Part shown: piece by piece, positions 45,436 to 54,774 of the stretch
Layout of the letters: the number at the start of each line of letters is the position of its first letter
Position numbering within the stretch: the stretch's first letter is position 1
Assembly (NCBI GenBank): GCA_017795105.1
Contig: CP051247.1
Span: 5,054,001-5,118,000 of the forward strand
DNA: 64,000 nucleotides
Source: Planctomycetaceae bacterium
GTDB taxonomy: Bacteria; Planctomycetota; Planctomycetia; Planctomycetales; Planctomycetaceae
Reading direction: 5' to 3'
Translations under genes and position numbers: made by a program
Notes under the pieces: generated by a model
Seen by the model: only the letters and a program-made list of their open reading frames with translations
Databases searched by the model: none
Told to the model about the DNA's origin: nothing

Positions 45436-46701
45436 ATGGAAAGCACAGGGACGAAACGAATTCTGCTGGCGATCATGCTGATGCTGTCCGGGCCGCTCAT
45501 GGCTGCCGGAAAGATTCCGCCGCCCGCCAGTCCTCCCGAGTTGAGCGAATCGCTGCGGAAGTCGGCTCTGGAATCGCTGGACGCTCCGGAATTTGGGCGA
45601 AGAAACGCGGCTCAGAAACTGCTCGAACAGGGGGGGCTCGAAACGGCACGTCTGTTGCAGGACTATGTGCAGTCCGCCAGCCTCGAAGGACGAGTTCGAG
45701 CCGTGCAGATTATCGAGCAGATCGCACTCCGCATGCTTCGCAGTCAGGCCGATGACAAATACGAAGAGCTGATCCCAATTATGGATGAAATGCGGCTTGT
45801 CGATGAAGCGGTGATTGGTTCCCGTCTTGAAGAATTTCGTTCCATTCATGCCCGGCTGATCGAGAGCGCCAATATCAGGGCGTTAATCCGGCTCAATGCC
45901 GTTGTCGACTTCGAAACGTCGATGGAAACGGTTCCCGGTTTGTCGCAGCGGTTCAATACCGAGTTCATGGTGCGCATTTATCTGGGGGGCGATTTTGCGG
46001 GGACCGAGGACGACCTGCGGCATATCAGCGATTTGCTTCTGCTGGGAGAACAGCAATTCGGGAACAGCCGTGGTGTCTATCACATCGGAGACTGCCCCAT
46101 TCCGATGAAGACGCTGCAGGAACTCGTGGCCGGAATGCCAGGTGTGCAGGTGGTGCATCGGGGGCCGGCCCGCATCGGCATCATGAGTTCGAACAGTTCG
46201 CTCAACAACGGGAACGAGAACTGGCACATTCAATCGGTGCAAAATGGGTCTTCGGCCAAGTACGCCGGGTTGCAGATTAACGATGTCATCGTTCGGCTCG
46301 ATGGCAAGAACGTCGGCGGTTTCGAGAGCTTTGTCACCGCACTGGAAGCCTACGAGCCGAACCAGACAGCCGAGTTGCACGTGCAGCGAAACTTTGCCGA
46401 GCCGGAGAAAATCACGCTCACACTCGGAGAAGATCTCGAAACCGGAATCGAAGTCGACGAAGACTTTCAGCGGTTCGTTCTCATTCGCAGCGTCGAAGCC
46501 GACAGCCCGGCGGATAAGGCCGGCCTGTCGAACATGTATCGGATCGACCGCGTTGAGAATCAGCCGATGTTCAATCTCGCCGATTACGAACTGGCGATGG
46601 ATCGACTGCGGCAGAGCAACGTGCAGCAGATCACGCTGCATGTTCGGCCGTTGGAAGAAGTTCCCGTTCTACTCCGCGGCTGGGTTGGTCCTTATCGTTA
46701 A
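45436..46701 (+). CDS. Exported protein with helical repeats and two PDZ domains
   Basis: 421 residues with a signal peptide (LLAIMLMLSGPLMAAG). Residues 30-110 are helical, possibly HEAT-like (EFGRRNAAQKLLEQGGLETARLLQDYVQS). One PDZ-like domain lies near 240-330 (HIQSVQNGSSAKYAGLQINDVIVRLDGKNVGGFESFVTALEAY), a second near 345-420 (FQRFVLIRSVEADSPADKAGLSNMYRIDRVENQPM). There is no protease domain, so it is probably an adaptor. GGGAAG lies ahead of ATG 45436. It is cotranscribed after the DUF1501 gene (62 bp gap) and its end overlaps the convergent acyl-CoA dehydrogenase by 4 bp. Confidence 0.8.
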   Translation: MESTGTKRILLAIMLMLSGPLMAAGKIPPPASPPELSESLRKSALESLDAPEFGRRNAAQKLLEQGGLETARLLQDYVQSASLEGRVRAVQIIEQIALRMLRSQADDKYEELIPIMDEMRLVDEAVIGSRLEEFRSIHARLIESANIRALIRLNAVVDFETSMETVPGLSQRFNTEFMVRIYLGGDFAGTEDDLRHISDLLLLGEQQFGNSRGVYHIGDCPIPMKTLQELVAGMPGVQVVHRGPARIGIMSSNSSLNNGNENWHIQSVQNGSSAKYAGLQINDVIVRLDGKNVGGFESFVTALEAYEPNQTAELHVQRNFAEPEKITLTLGEDLETGIEVDEDFQRFVLIRSVEADSPADKAGLSNMYRIDRVENQPMFNLADYELAMDRLRQSNVQQITLHVRPLEEVPVLLRGWVGPYR

Positions 46702-47786
46702 ACCGACCAGCTGGGCGTACACGCGAATTCTCGCAGTGCGGTCTGAGCGACTGGGGCAGGGCACGACCAGACCAGAAAGAACATCGACTCCCGGATTGTT
46801 CTTTCTGCCAGATGTCCGCTGACAAAACCGCTGCCCTTGGCAGCTGTGAGATACGCCTGAGCCGCCCGCAGTACCAGTGAGTTGGCCCGCGTGCGAATCG
46901 ACTGCGGCGTGCACTGATCGCCGGGGCCGGGCTCTCCGGTTTCGGTGGCCATGATATCGGCCACGAGCCGATCGCATTCCTGCTCGAACTGCCGGGCCTC
47001 CGGCTCAAGATCGGAACGGGACGAGGCTTCTTCAAGCAAAGCACGGACCGCCCGCACTGCCACCCCGGTTGCGATGACACTCGTCGTCAGGGAACCGGTT
47101 CCCCCGCCGCCCGATTTCATCACCTGCTCCACGGGCCCGGCGACAACCTGCCACGGATCGACAAACACATTGTCGAGATTCAGATTCCCCGTCGCCGATG
47201 CGGTTAGAGCGAGCATTTCTGCCGTCGTGCCGTATCGCAGTCCCTCCGTTTCTGAAGGAATGGCCACAAGAACCTGCCGACCATCGTCCAGAGTTCCGCC
47301 CGTCACCAGCACATCGGCATGTCGAACGCCCGTGACCCAGGGAACGAATCCGTTCAGCACGAATCCCTCGCCCTCGGAGCGGGCAGTGACCGACGGGGTG
47401 CCAAGATGCTGACGAGATGTCGAAAGATGCGAAATACCGACCGTGGCCCAACACTCTCCGCTCGCCAGTCCGGGCAGCAGACGGGCTTTCAGTTCTTCAT
47501 TCCCGGCGGCAACGATTCGCTGTACTGCTGCGTTGCGTTGCGAGAAAACGAACGAAGTCGTCAGGCAGGCCGCGGAGACGTCGAGAAACATTCGCGACAT
47601 CTGCGTCGGTTCGGTCGGCGTGCCCCCGTAGTGTTCGGGGATATCCCAGCGAGAAACGCCGGCCTCGGCGAGTTGCCGCAGTTGAGCGTTCGGCCAAAGT
47701 CGTTGCTGATCGGTTTCAGCGGCCAGTTCGGCAATCTGATCGAGCACTTCGGAATCGATCGACTCGGAGTATTTCGCATCGGGCAT
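46698..47786 (-). CDS. Acyl-CoA dehydrogenase family protein
   Basis: 362 residues. The N-terminal helical domain (ELAAETDQQRLWPNAQLRQLAEAGVSRWDIPEHYGG) and the middle beta domain (GECWATVGISHLSTSRQHLGTPSVTARSEGEGFVLNGFVPWVTGVRHADVLVTGG) fit the FAD-binding acyl-CoA dehydrogenase fold. The C-terminal helices (RTRANSLVLRAAQAYLTAAKGSGFVSGHLAERTIRESMFFLVWSC) are shorter than usual and lack the arginine-rich RDARI block, so it may be a hydroxylase-type or altered member. GTG 47801 is another start; ATG 47786 has CAGGTA upstream. Confidence 0.75.
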   Translation of the reverse strand: MPDAKYSESIDSEVLDQIAELAAETDQQRLWPNAQLRQLAEAGVSRWDIPEHYGGTPTEPTQMSRMFLDVSAACLTTSFVFSQRNAAVQRIVAAGNEELKARLLPGLASGECWATVGISHLSTSRQHLGTPSVTARSEGEGFVLNGFVPWVTGVRHADVLVTGGTLDDGRQVLVAIPSETEGLRYGTTAEMLALTASATGNLNLDNVFVDPWQVVAGPVEQVMKSGGGGTGSLTTSVIATGVAVRAVRALLEEASSRSDLEPEARQFEQECDRLVADIMATETGEPGPGDQCTPQSIRTRANSLVLRAAQAYLTAAKGSGFVSGHLAERTIRESMFFLVWSCPAPVAQTALREFACTPSWSV

Positions 47787-48162
47787 GGAGGATACCTGCA
47801 CGGCTGTGGGCTAAAGACGAGCGTACGCGGGCGGAGACCCGGAAGAACCTGGGGTGGGAATTGATCTCCACGATTCTATCATCCAGTGTAGTCGCAGTCT
47901 GGCGGCTCTCCTAGAGGCTCCAGGCTTCGGTTTGAGGTGAACCGGTGACGACGACCGCGGACGAAGCGTTTCGCCGGTGTTGCGTCGGATTCTGAGGTCG
48001 GACAATTGTAATGGCGATGGCGGGATTCTACCCTGATGCTGCATCGCGGGGCTTCAAAGACTCCGGAATCCCCGAGACCGTCGAACCGGCACCAGTGAAG
48101 TTCCTTCCTGTACCGGGCAGCGAACTGCCCCTGCCACTCTTTTTCCGCACGAAAGTCTCACC
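47787..48162. other. Intergenic region between divergent genes
   Basis: 376 bp with the acyl-CoA dehydrogenase on one side and the DMT-like gene on the other. No palindrome, RNA or gene stood out; it should hold both promoters. Confidence 0.4.
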
Positions 48163-48717
48163 ATGAAACTTCTGTTTCCCATTCTCTTCGCCTGTGGTAC
48201 TGCCCTGTGCTGGGGACTTTACGGCCCCACGATTCAAAATGCCCGCAGCACAACCGGCGCCTGGAGCCCGTTTAAGCCTTACGTCTTCATCGGCGTGGCG
48301 TATCTCGTTTGGGCCTGTGGCGGCGGGCTAATGGGAATGAAGTTCAAGCAGGATCTGTTCACCTTTGGCGGGGCACAGAGCCCGGCCATGATCTGGGGCT
48401 TCCTGGCCGGAACACTGGGAGCCATTGGAGCATTGAGCCTGACTTCGGCGATGCTTTCGGGAGGGAAACCGCTGTTCGTCATGCCGATTGTGTTTGGCGG
48501 GGCGGTCACGGTTACCGCCATAGTGTCAGTCATACAGATGAGGGACGTCAGTCATACCAGTCCGCTGCTGTGGTTGGGCATGCTGATGGTGGTTTCCGGG
48601 GTTGTTCTCGTCGCGAAATATACGCCACACGGACATCCTCCGAAAAAGCCGGCCGTGGCGACCGAACAGGCCGGGCAGGCGGACGTTCCCGCTTCGAGCA
48701 GCCCCTCGGACCACTGA
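48163..48717 (+). CDS. Half-size DMT-like membrane protein
   Basis: 184 residues with about five hydrophobic helices: MKLLFPILFACGTALCWGLYG, VFIGVAYLVWACGGGLMG, GAIGALSLTSAMLSGG, PLFVMPIVFGGAVTVTAIVSV and LLWLGMLMVVSGVVLVAKY. It resembles half of an EamA protein, with a polar glutamine/serine-rich C-terminal tail. Half-size DMT proteins work as dimers. It ends 14 bp before bioD, so the two are likely one unit. Substrate unknown. Confidence 0.7.
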   Translation: MKLLFPILFACGTALCWGLYGPTIQNARSTTGAWSPFKPYVFIGVAYLVWACGGGLMGMKFKQDLFTFGGAQSPAMIWGFLAGTLGAIGALSLTSAMLSGGKPLFVMPIVFGGAVTVTAIVSVIQMRDVSHTSPLLWLGMLMVVSGVVLVAKYTPHGHPPKKPAVATEQAGQADVPASSSPSDH

Positions 48718-48731
48718 CGCCGGAACATTCG

Positions 48732-49442
48732 ATGCGCGGATTGTTCATCACCGGAACCGATACCGGGGTCGGGAAGACCTACATCGCCTGCCAGATTCTC
48801 AAGACCATGAATCAGGCAGGCGTTTCCGTAGGCGCTTATAAACCCGTGTGTTCCGGGAGCCTGCCGGATGCCTCCGGTAAGCCGCGTTGGGAAGATCTCG
48901 ATCACCTCTCCGCGGCACTGGATCATCGCTTTCCGCTCAAGTGGATCGGCCCACAACGCTTCGATGCAGCGGTCGCTCCGCCACGAGCGGCTCGTCTGGA
49001 GAGCAGTCGCGTCGATGAGGATCTTCTGCTGCACGGCCTCAACCCGTGGAAAGAGCAGATCGATTATCTGCTCGTTGAAGGGGCAGGGGGACTGCTTTCG
49101 CCGGTCTCCGACTCGATGAGCAATCTTGATCTGGCTCTCAGTCTCGGGTTTCCGCTGTTGATTGTGGCCCGGGCAGGGCTCGGCACGATCAATCACTCTC
49201 TGCTGACGATCGAAGTCGCCCGATCCCGCGGCGCCCGGCTCGCGGGGTTGCTACTGAACGAATCACACGCCGATTGCGACGACATTTCCCGGCAATACAA
49301 CTGCGAAGACCTCGCTTCCTGGACGGATTGCCCCGTGCTCGGCTGCTGGCCGCATGACGAATCGGACCTCGTTGATGAGAACGGGTTAACAGTCTCGGTC
49401 GATTGGTTGAACCTGTTCGACTTATCACCCAAAGTCGGGTAA
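48732..49442 (+). CDS. bioD: Dethiobiotin synthetase
   Basis: 236 residues. The P-loop FITGTDTGVGKTYIAC is that of BioD, then VGAYKPVCSG, and VEGAGGLLSPV holds the second catalytic block. It makes the ureido ring of biotin from DAPA, ATP and CO2. ATG 48732 follows only 14 bp after the DMT-like gene and starts MRGLFITGTD, which is the typical N-terminus; the longer frame from 48309 is the other gene in another frame. No other bio gene is in the window. Confidence 0.92.
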   Translation: MRGLFITGTDTGVGKTYIACQILKTMNQAGVSVGAYKPVCSGSLPDASGKPRWEDLDHLSAALDHRFPLKWIGPQRFDAAVAPPRAARLESSRVDEDLLLHGLNPWKEQIDYLLVEGAGGLLSPVSDSMSNLDLALSLGFPLLIVARAGLGTINHSLLTIEVARSRGARLAGLLLNESHADCDDISRQYNCEDLASWTDCPVLGCWPHDESDLVDENGLTVSVDWLNLFDLSPKVG

Positions 49443-49634
49443 AGTGGATGGCCCAGTCAGTTCGGAGTAAGTTCGAACTCTGGACCGGCTCAGCATCGGA
49501 ACAGACTTCTCGGAGTGTCCGTTCCAGCAAACGACGCGACTGCTGTTCCGCGGCGTTCGAATGGCCCCGTCTGCTGAATCTGCCGATGTTTTTGTCTGTT
49601 GTGATGAACGAGAAGACTTTGGAGTTGCGCGTCT

Positions 49635-50987
49635 ATGTCGGATGAGAATCCTGATTTCAGCTTCCTCAACGAGAAAAAGTCGGATGTCGAAGCTGCTTCT
49701 GGAAACACGAAGAAGTCGGAAGAGACCGATCCGTCCGGAGCTGAAGATACCGATCATATCATGTCGGAACCGGAAACCCCGACGACGTCGGAAACGGGTT
49801 CGGGCCTGAAGTGGATGGACGGTCCGTTGCTCTATCAGGAGCCGGACAGCAGCACGCGGTTTGCATCGACGCTCGACAAGTCTTCTGAACCGAAATCGGC
49901 AACCGACCATCTGAATAAGATGAAGCAGGAGTCGGGGAAAGACTCGGAAGAAACGGCCTCGGCAGTTCCGGATACTGATCCGCCTGTCGAAGAAGCGTCG
50001 GCAACGAAAGAGCCGGAAGCAGCTTCTGAACCGTCATCGGAAGACAAGCCGAAGAGCCGGGAAGAGGACAAGGTCGAAGCAGCATCTGAGCCAATCGATC
50101 AGGTCGCCGTCACGCCCCCGGTCACCCCGCCAGCCGACAAGAAAGACGAGAAGGAGAAGCCGAAAGCTTCGAAGAATCCAGAGAAGAAGCCTGAGAAGGA
50201 CAAGCCAAAGGCCAGGCCGGCTGCTGCCAGGACGGGCGATCGCAAGACGGTCTCCAGTCTGATGCTCACGTTGCTCGTCAGCTACGCCAGTGCCGTCACG
50301 CTGATCTGTGCTTATCTTGTGATGCAATCCTTCAGCGGAAAACCGCACGACCTGGAGAGTCTCCCGGATCTAAAGCCGCCGATGAAGGATGATGAAATCG
50401 CCTATCGGCTCGTCCCCGAAGGAGCATCGCTACCGCCGGGGCACACGCTTCGGCTTGGCGAATCGCGCCGTTTCGGCAATCTGCTTGTTACGCCGTTGCG
50501 GGTCGAGACCAGCGATCTGAAATTCGAGCACTACACCGGCGATCCAGCCCGAAAACGGGAGTCGGTTTCGGATGTGATGAAGCTGTGGGTGCGGTTCGAG
50601 AATGTATCCGACGACCAGAAGTTCGCCCCGCTCGATCGCACTCTGGTGCTAAAACGCATTGTCGATCCCGATCAGCCCGGACGGCTGCGGTCCAATCAGT
50701 TTCTTTCGACCGTGGGCGACAAAGGCAATCTCGATCGCACGTTCCTGCTCTACGATCTTGAAGAGTACGGCGACTGGAACTTTGCCGGAATCAAAGATGA
50801 GCCATTGCTCGGCCCTGGCGAAGTTGTTGAGACCTATCTGCCAGCCGCACCCGCTGCCGATGACGAACTCGATGGCACAGTTGTCTGGCGGATTCAGTTT
50901 CGCAAAGGGTATAACCCGAAGTCAAAACGAGGCGTGACAACGCTCATTGAAGTTCGCTTCAAGAAGAACGAGATTCAGTCGGCTTGA
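49635..50987 (+). CDS. Single-helix membrane protein with charged low-complexity N-terminus
   Basis: 450 residues. Residues 1-205 are very rich in Glu, Lys, Ser, Pro and Ala (EEASATKEPEAASEPSSEDKPK; PADKKDEKEKPKASKNPEKKPEKDK), a disordered cytoplasmic part. One helix (LMLTLLVSYASAVTLICAYLVM) lies near 215-235, then a beta-rich outer domain (RFGNLLVTPLRVETSDLKFEHY; MKLWVRFENVSDDQKFAPLDRTLVLKR) like small DUF4352-type ligand-binding folds. The stop overlaps the convergent hydrolase by 13 bp. Function unknown. Confidence 0.75.
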   Translation: MSDENPDFSFLNEKKSDVEAASGNTKKSEETDPSGAEDTDHIMSEPETPTTSETGSGLKWMDGPLLYQEPDSSTRFASTLDKSSEPKSATDHLNKMKQESGKDSEETASAVPDTDPPVEEASATKEPEAASEPSSEDKPKSREEDKVEAASEPIDQVAVTPPVTPPADKKDEKEKPKASKNPEKKPEKDKPKARPAAARTGDRKTVSSLMLTLLVSYASAVTLICAYLVMQSFSGKPHDLESLPDLKPPMKDDEIAYRLVPEGASLPPGHTLRLGESRRFGNLLVTPLRVETSDLKFEHYTGDPARKRESVSDVMKLWVRFENVSDDQKFAPLDRTLVLKRIVDPDQPGRLRSNQFLSTVGDKGNLDRTFLLYDLEEYGDWNFAGIKDEPLLGPGEVVETYLPAAPAADDELDGTVVWRIQFRKGYNPKSKRGVTTLIEVRFKKNEIQSA

Positions 50988-51790
50988 GTGACTGACTCGA
51001 TTCGTGGCGCAATATGTCGTTCAATAAAAACGCGGTTCATACAGCTGAGATGACCGCCGTAATGCCAGTCGCGGAGCATTGAGAAGCGATACGGCACCTC
51101 GACATACTTCTGTCGATAGATTTCGTAGCGTTCCCGATCGCTTTCGGGCGGAAGAATGAAGCCGCGATTTCCTGCGGACGTGCCAAAGCGTCGGTCGAGC
51201 GTACCCATCGTCCAGGTGCCGAAGCCCAGGAAATACCAGTCGAGCCGCGATCGGTAACAGTACAGTTGACGTTCAATTCGCTGTAAAGCCGGAGCGAGGT
51301 TGTAGCCGGGGCTTAACGCCGGGGCGATCATGACCGCGCTGTCGACGGCAATCCCGGGAGGCAGAGCTTCAAGAGCTTTGGGGATCATGGCTCCGCCACC
51401 AGAGTGGCCGATGATCGAAACCGGTTTGTCCGGATACTGAGCCTTGTAGTCGCCAATATGCTCAGCGATACGGGCGGCGAGTCGCGAGGTCCGGTTTGGC
51501 AGCCAAAGATTGAAGACTCCCGGTTTGACGCTGACCGTCCAGTCGAAGATCTCCAGGGCGCGATGGACTCCGCCGTCATTCAACCCGTGCGCCACCGAGT
51601 GCGAAAGGGAACTGAGTCCTTCGATTCCGGGCAGGATCAGCACCAGTCCGCGGGCGTACCGTTCCTCGGTGAGATAGGGGAGATCTGGCAGCCGATAGTT
51701 ACCGAGCAGCGCCCGGGGATAGGACAACGTCGCTCGAAAGCCTCGATGAAACGAAGTCTGTTCCCCGTTGCTCCTGCTCGCATCTAACAT
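50975..51790 (-). CDS. Alpha/beta-hydrolase family protein
   Basis: 271 residues. The nucleophile elbow is IIGHSGGGAMIPKAL (serine in G-H-S-G-G), after a strand VLILPGIEGLSSLSHSVAHGL with the oxyanion region. Later VMIAPALSPGYNL, and the C-terminal YGGHLSCMNRVFIERHIAP carries a histidine that fits the catalytic triad. No signal peptide. It could be a lipase, esterase or phospholipase-type enzyme of the cytoplasm. Its end overlaps the convergent gene by 13 bp. Substrate unknown. Confidence 0.82.
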   Translation of the reverse strand: MLDASRSNGEQTSFHRGFRATLSYPRALLGNYRLPDLPYLTEERYARGLVLILPGIEGLSSLSHSVAHGLNDGGVHRALEIFDWTVSVKPGVFNLWLPNRTSRLAARIAEHIGDYKAQYPDKPVSIIGHSGGGAMIPKALEALPPGIAVDSAVMIAPALSPGYNLAPALQRIERQLYCYRSRLDWYFLGFGTWTMGTLDRRFGTSAGNRGFILPPESDRERYEIYRQKYVEVPYRFSMLRDWHYGGHLSCMNRVFIERHIAPRIESVTQAD

Positions 51791-51846
51791 TCGTCTTGAT
51801 TCCGTTTCGATCCATCGCTTCGTTACAAACTCGCAGCCAGAGCGGA

Positions 51847-53883
51847 TTACTCCGCTGGCTTTTCTTCGGCAGCAGTCGCTTTCCCGAACTCAATCACCGG
51901 GGAAATGGCCGACTGCAGCACTTCCTGCGAACTATCATCTTGGACGAAGGCGACGACACGCAGCTTCGAGAAATCGTCGGGGACGACATCGAACTTGAAG
52001 TTGCGGTTTTCCTGGAACGCAGCAATCTCGTCGAGCACTTCCTTCTTCAACTCGGTGACATTGCGAGTCGTATTGTAGGTCCCGCTCGTTCCTTTGATCG
52101 CGACGCCGTCGGCGCCTGTCGGAATATCGCGGACAACCATTTCGTGCAGACGAATACCGTTCGGAGCCACGAAGTGGACCAGCGGATCGACGATGAGCAC
52201 GCGGAGCTTGACGGCGTTCCGGTTCTCGGAAACCCCTACGACGTTGACATCGATCTTGAGCGAATCGCCCTCGGCTGAAGCCTTCAGATCGATTGAAATC
52301 GGCGAAGTCATCGAGAGCAGTCCGCGGGCCTGCGATTCTAGGTTTTTATAGTGATCTTCCGCATGGAATACGAAGCCACCCACGGGATCGGACGGGCGAC
52401 CGTTCACTCGCATTGTGGGAGTTCCGCCTTCCCCGTAATAACCGAAACGAGCTTCGCCATCGGACGTGGTGAGCGGGTCCGGCCTCGGAATATGCTGGTG
52501 ATAACGAACGGCAATCAGTTCCGGAGCCGGGAACGTTTTCTCCAGTCCTCCAAGAGCCAGGTCACCAGCCACGCAGGGCGGACAGGCCGATCCGGTGAAG
52601 AGTTCAATCAGAGGGACGCGACGATTCTCTGGCAGATTCGGTTTCTCGTCCGACTTGTTCACGAAGTAGAACGCATTCTCTTCGTAGGACTGATCGAGTT
52701 TCTCCTGCAGCGCTTCCCCTTCCAAGGAGCTCAGAGCTTTCGTTTTCTCGAGTGGACTTTGCGTTTGTCCCTCGGTGTCCGTCGGAATCTGCACCATGCG
52801 GTTCAATCCGGGCAGCACCGCCAGGCGGGCGTAAATGTCGACGGCCTTATCTTTATCGCCGGCGTCTTCGTAATGACTGGCCAGTGAGACCCAGCCGTTG
52901 ATTTCAAACGGACGCTTCTCCAACAGGCTGCGAAGCTCTTCGGCTCCCTGTTGCTGTTCCTCGGCTTCAGCGGACGAAAGCAGATACTGGCTTTCAAACA
53001 GATCGAGCCGCTGCTGATAGACTTCCGGCATGTTCTCGCCAACTAGACTCTTCACTTTGTCCAGACTGCTGCGGGCGATCGAACGATACTTGGACGAATC
53101 CTTCGTCAACTGCGCGATCTGGAAGAGCGTGTCCGGCAGGAGATTGCTTCCCCACCGCTGCGCGGACTGAATTGCTCCGGCTGCAATGGCATCAACCTCT
53201 TCGACCGGCAGATCGTTCTTAATTGCCGTATCGAGGAGAGTGAAGTAGGCCGTGTTCACGAGCGGCAGATCAGGATTGGCTTCGACGAATTTCTTTAAGG
53301 CCTCCATTCGATCGCCAGATTTCAGGGCGGCTTCGAGATCTTTGGTTCCATCGGTGATCTGAGGCGTTTCGACGTCGGACATACTCGTCGACGAAGTCTT
53401 GATCAGCCGAGCAGGAGAAACCTGCACTTCGCCCTTGGGGAAAATTCCCCCGAGGATGACATCGCCGTGTCGCTGTCCTTCGAAGTTGAGAGTGACCTGT
53501 CCCGTTTCGATATTCAGGAGGATGTTTTCATCGCGAAACACGGCCTGATTAACGTGCCAGCTCTGGAACTGCTGCATCGAAGCGGTATCGACCTGCCTGA
53601 CGCCTTTCTTTCCATCCTTTTCCGCGATCTGGATCAGCAGCGGATGAAAATCAGTCGTCTCTTCGGTAATGACGAGCATCCACCGGCCAATCCAGGGCGG
53701 TAATTCTTCCACGTCAGCCGGATCGCCAGTCTGAGGGTCGACGGCTGCCGTCGATGTGCCTTCCGGTGAATTCTCCGTCGTCTGCGTAGGAGCTTCACCC
53801 GATTCACAGCCGGAAAGAAACGTGAATACGAGACCGGCGCACAGGCATGTGCTGAACAGGACAATCCCTTGGAGGTATTTCAT
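51847..53883 (-). CDS. Large lipoprotein with CPPC thioredoxin-like domain
   Basis: 678 residues. The N-terminal lipobox is FTFLSGC, then a serine/threonine-rich linker. Residues about 60-400 are a mixed region, partly helical and TPR-like (EVYQQRLDLFESQYLLSSAEAEEQQQGAEELRSLLEKR; GWVSLASHYEDAGDKDKAVDIYARLAVL). Near residue 432, PLIELFTGSACPPCVAGDLALGGLEKTFP is a thioredoxin-like CPPC active site as in DUF1223 proteins, with HQHIPRPDPL. A beta-rich C-terminal domain follows. It would act in the periplasm as a disulfide or redox protein. Alone in its unit. Confidence 0.8.
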   Translation of the reverse strand: MKYLQGIVLFSTCLCAGLVFTFLSGCESGEAPTQTTENSPEGTSTAAVDPQTGDPADVEELPPWIGRWMLVITEETTDFHPLLIQIAEKDGKKGVRQVDTASMQQFQSWHVNQAVFRDENILLNIETGQVTLNFEGQRHGDVILGGIFPKGEVQVSPARLIKTSSTSMSDVETPQITDGTKDLEAALKSGDRMEALKKFVEANPDLPLVNTAYFTLLDTAIKNDLPVEEVDAIAAGAIQSAQRWGSNLLPDTLFQIAQLTKDSSKYRSIARSSLDKVKSLVGENMPEVYQQRLDLFESQYLLSSAEAEEQQQGAEELRSLLEKRPFEINGWVSLASHYEDAGDKDKAVDIYARLAVLPGLNRMVQIPTDTEGQTQSPLEKTKALSSLEGEALQEKLDQSYEENAFYFVNKSDEKPNLPENRRVPLIELFTGSACPPCVAGDLALGGLEKTFPAPELIAVRYHQHIPRPDPLTTSDGEARFGYYGEGGTPTMRVNGRPSDPVGGFVFHAEDHYKNLESQARGLLSMTSPISIDLKASAEGDSLKIDVNVVGVSENRNAVKLRVLIVDPLVHFVAPNGIRLHEMVVRDIPTGADGVAIKGTSGTYNTTRNVTELKKEVLDEIAAFQENRNFKFDVVPDDFSKLRVVAFVQDDSSQEVLQSAISPVIEFGKATAAEEKPAE

Positions 53884-54060
53884 GGTGTGTAGCTTCGTTT
53901 AGAGGAGCGTTGCTTCTGAGCCCAATCCGCTTACGGCCGCGTGTTCGCAGCTCTCGCGATCCAGTCGGACCGAATAGTTCATTGTAGAGACAGAATCGCG
54001 ACGGGGCAGCCGTCCTTTTGAGAAAAGTTCTTCATCGAGATGGCGGCCGTCGCAGGCATA

Positions 54061-54774
54061 TCAGTCCTGAACTGCAATACGAACCCGGCGGATCTCCAGT
54101 GGAAAACCTTCGGCCTGGAAACCGATAAATCCTTCTTTTCGAGCAGCGGGCTGGCTCTGACAGATCTGCACGCCATTGACGTAGGTGGTCAAAGCGCCAT
54201 CTTTCGACACGGCTTCAATCGTGTTCCATTCCCCCACGGGACGGCGAGCCATTTCGCGGGCGGACTGGTCGTCCTGAATGACGACATCCGGGACGCCTCC
54301 GTTGGCTTTCACGGATGCCATCTCGCTGAACTTGCCCTGCACCTCGACCGATTCCGGCCAGATCTTCTGTTCCGGAGCGATGTAAACGAGCAGCCCCGTG
54401 TTGCTGAGCGGAACCTTTTCTTCACTCAGCCCTTTGCGGGGATAAAAGCGATACTCGAAACGAATCGTGAAGTTCTCAAACGATTCTTTCGACTGCAGAT
54501 ACCCCTTGGGTTCGCCGGTGGTCACGATCGATTGTTCCACGGCTTTCCAAGTGTCTTCTTCCGCGAATACGGGTTCGAATTCGGCGAACGTGAGAACTCG
54601 ATAGCCTTCTTCGGGCGTGAATTCATCGGGTTCAACGATCGGCATGTCAACTTCCGACTCGCTTACGGAAGTCGTTTCCGGAGCCGGCGGGTCAGGTTCA
54701 ACCGGCGGAGCGGGCGCTTCGCAACCGGCCGAGATTAGAAGTCCGAGCATCAGGGGGAGCATCCCGAATCGCAT
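54061..54774 (-). CDS. DUF1080 lipoprotein
   Basis: 237 residues. The N-terminal signal ends in LLISAGC, then an acidic proline-rich linker. The DUF1080 sandwich follows: ENFTIRFEYRFYPRKGLSEEKVPLSNTGLLVYIAPEQKIWPESVEVQGK, WNTIEAVSKDGALTTYVNGVQICQSQPA and GFIGFQAEGFPLEIRRVRI. It is paralogous to the protein at 13636-14274. The long open frame reaches 55107, but ATG 54774 has GAGGAA five bases upstream and gives the lipobox. Sugar-related surface role inferred. Confidence 0.88.
   Translation of the reverse strand: MRFGMLPLMLGLLISAGCEAPAPPVEPDPPAPETTSVSESEVDMPIVEPDEFTPEEGYRVLTFAEFEPVFAEEDTWKAVEQSIVTTGEPKGYLQSKESFENFTIRFEYRFYPRKGLSEEKVPLSNTGLLVYIAPEQKIWPESVEVQGKFSEMASVKANGGVPDVVIQDDQSAREMARRPVGEWNTIEAVSKDGALTTYVNGVQICQSQPAARKEGFIGFQAEGFPLEIRRVRIAVQD

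Noticed and set aside
48309..48731. N-terminal extension of bioD by 141 codons
   Set aside because: The extension overlaps the DMT-like gene in another frame and is Gly/Arg-rich. BioD's normal N-terminus begins at ATG 48732.
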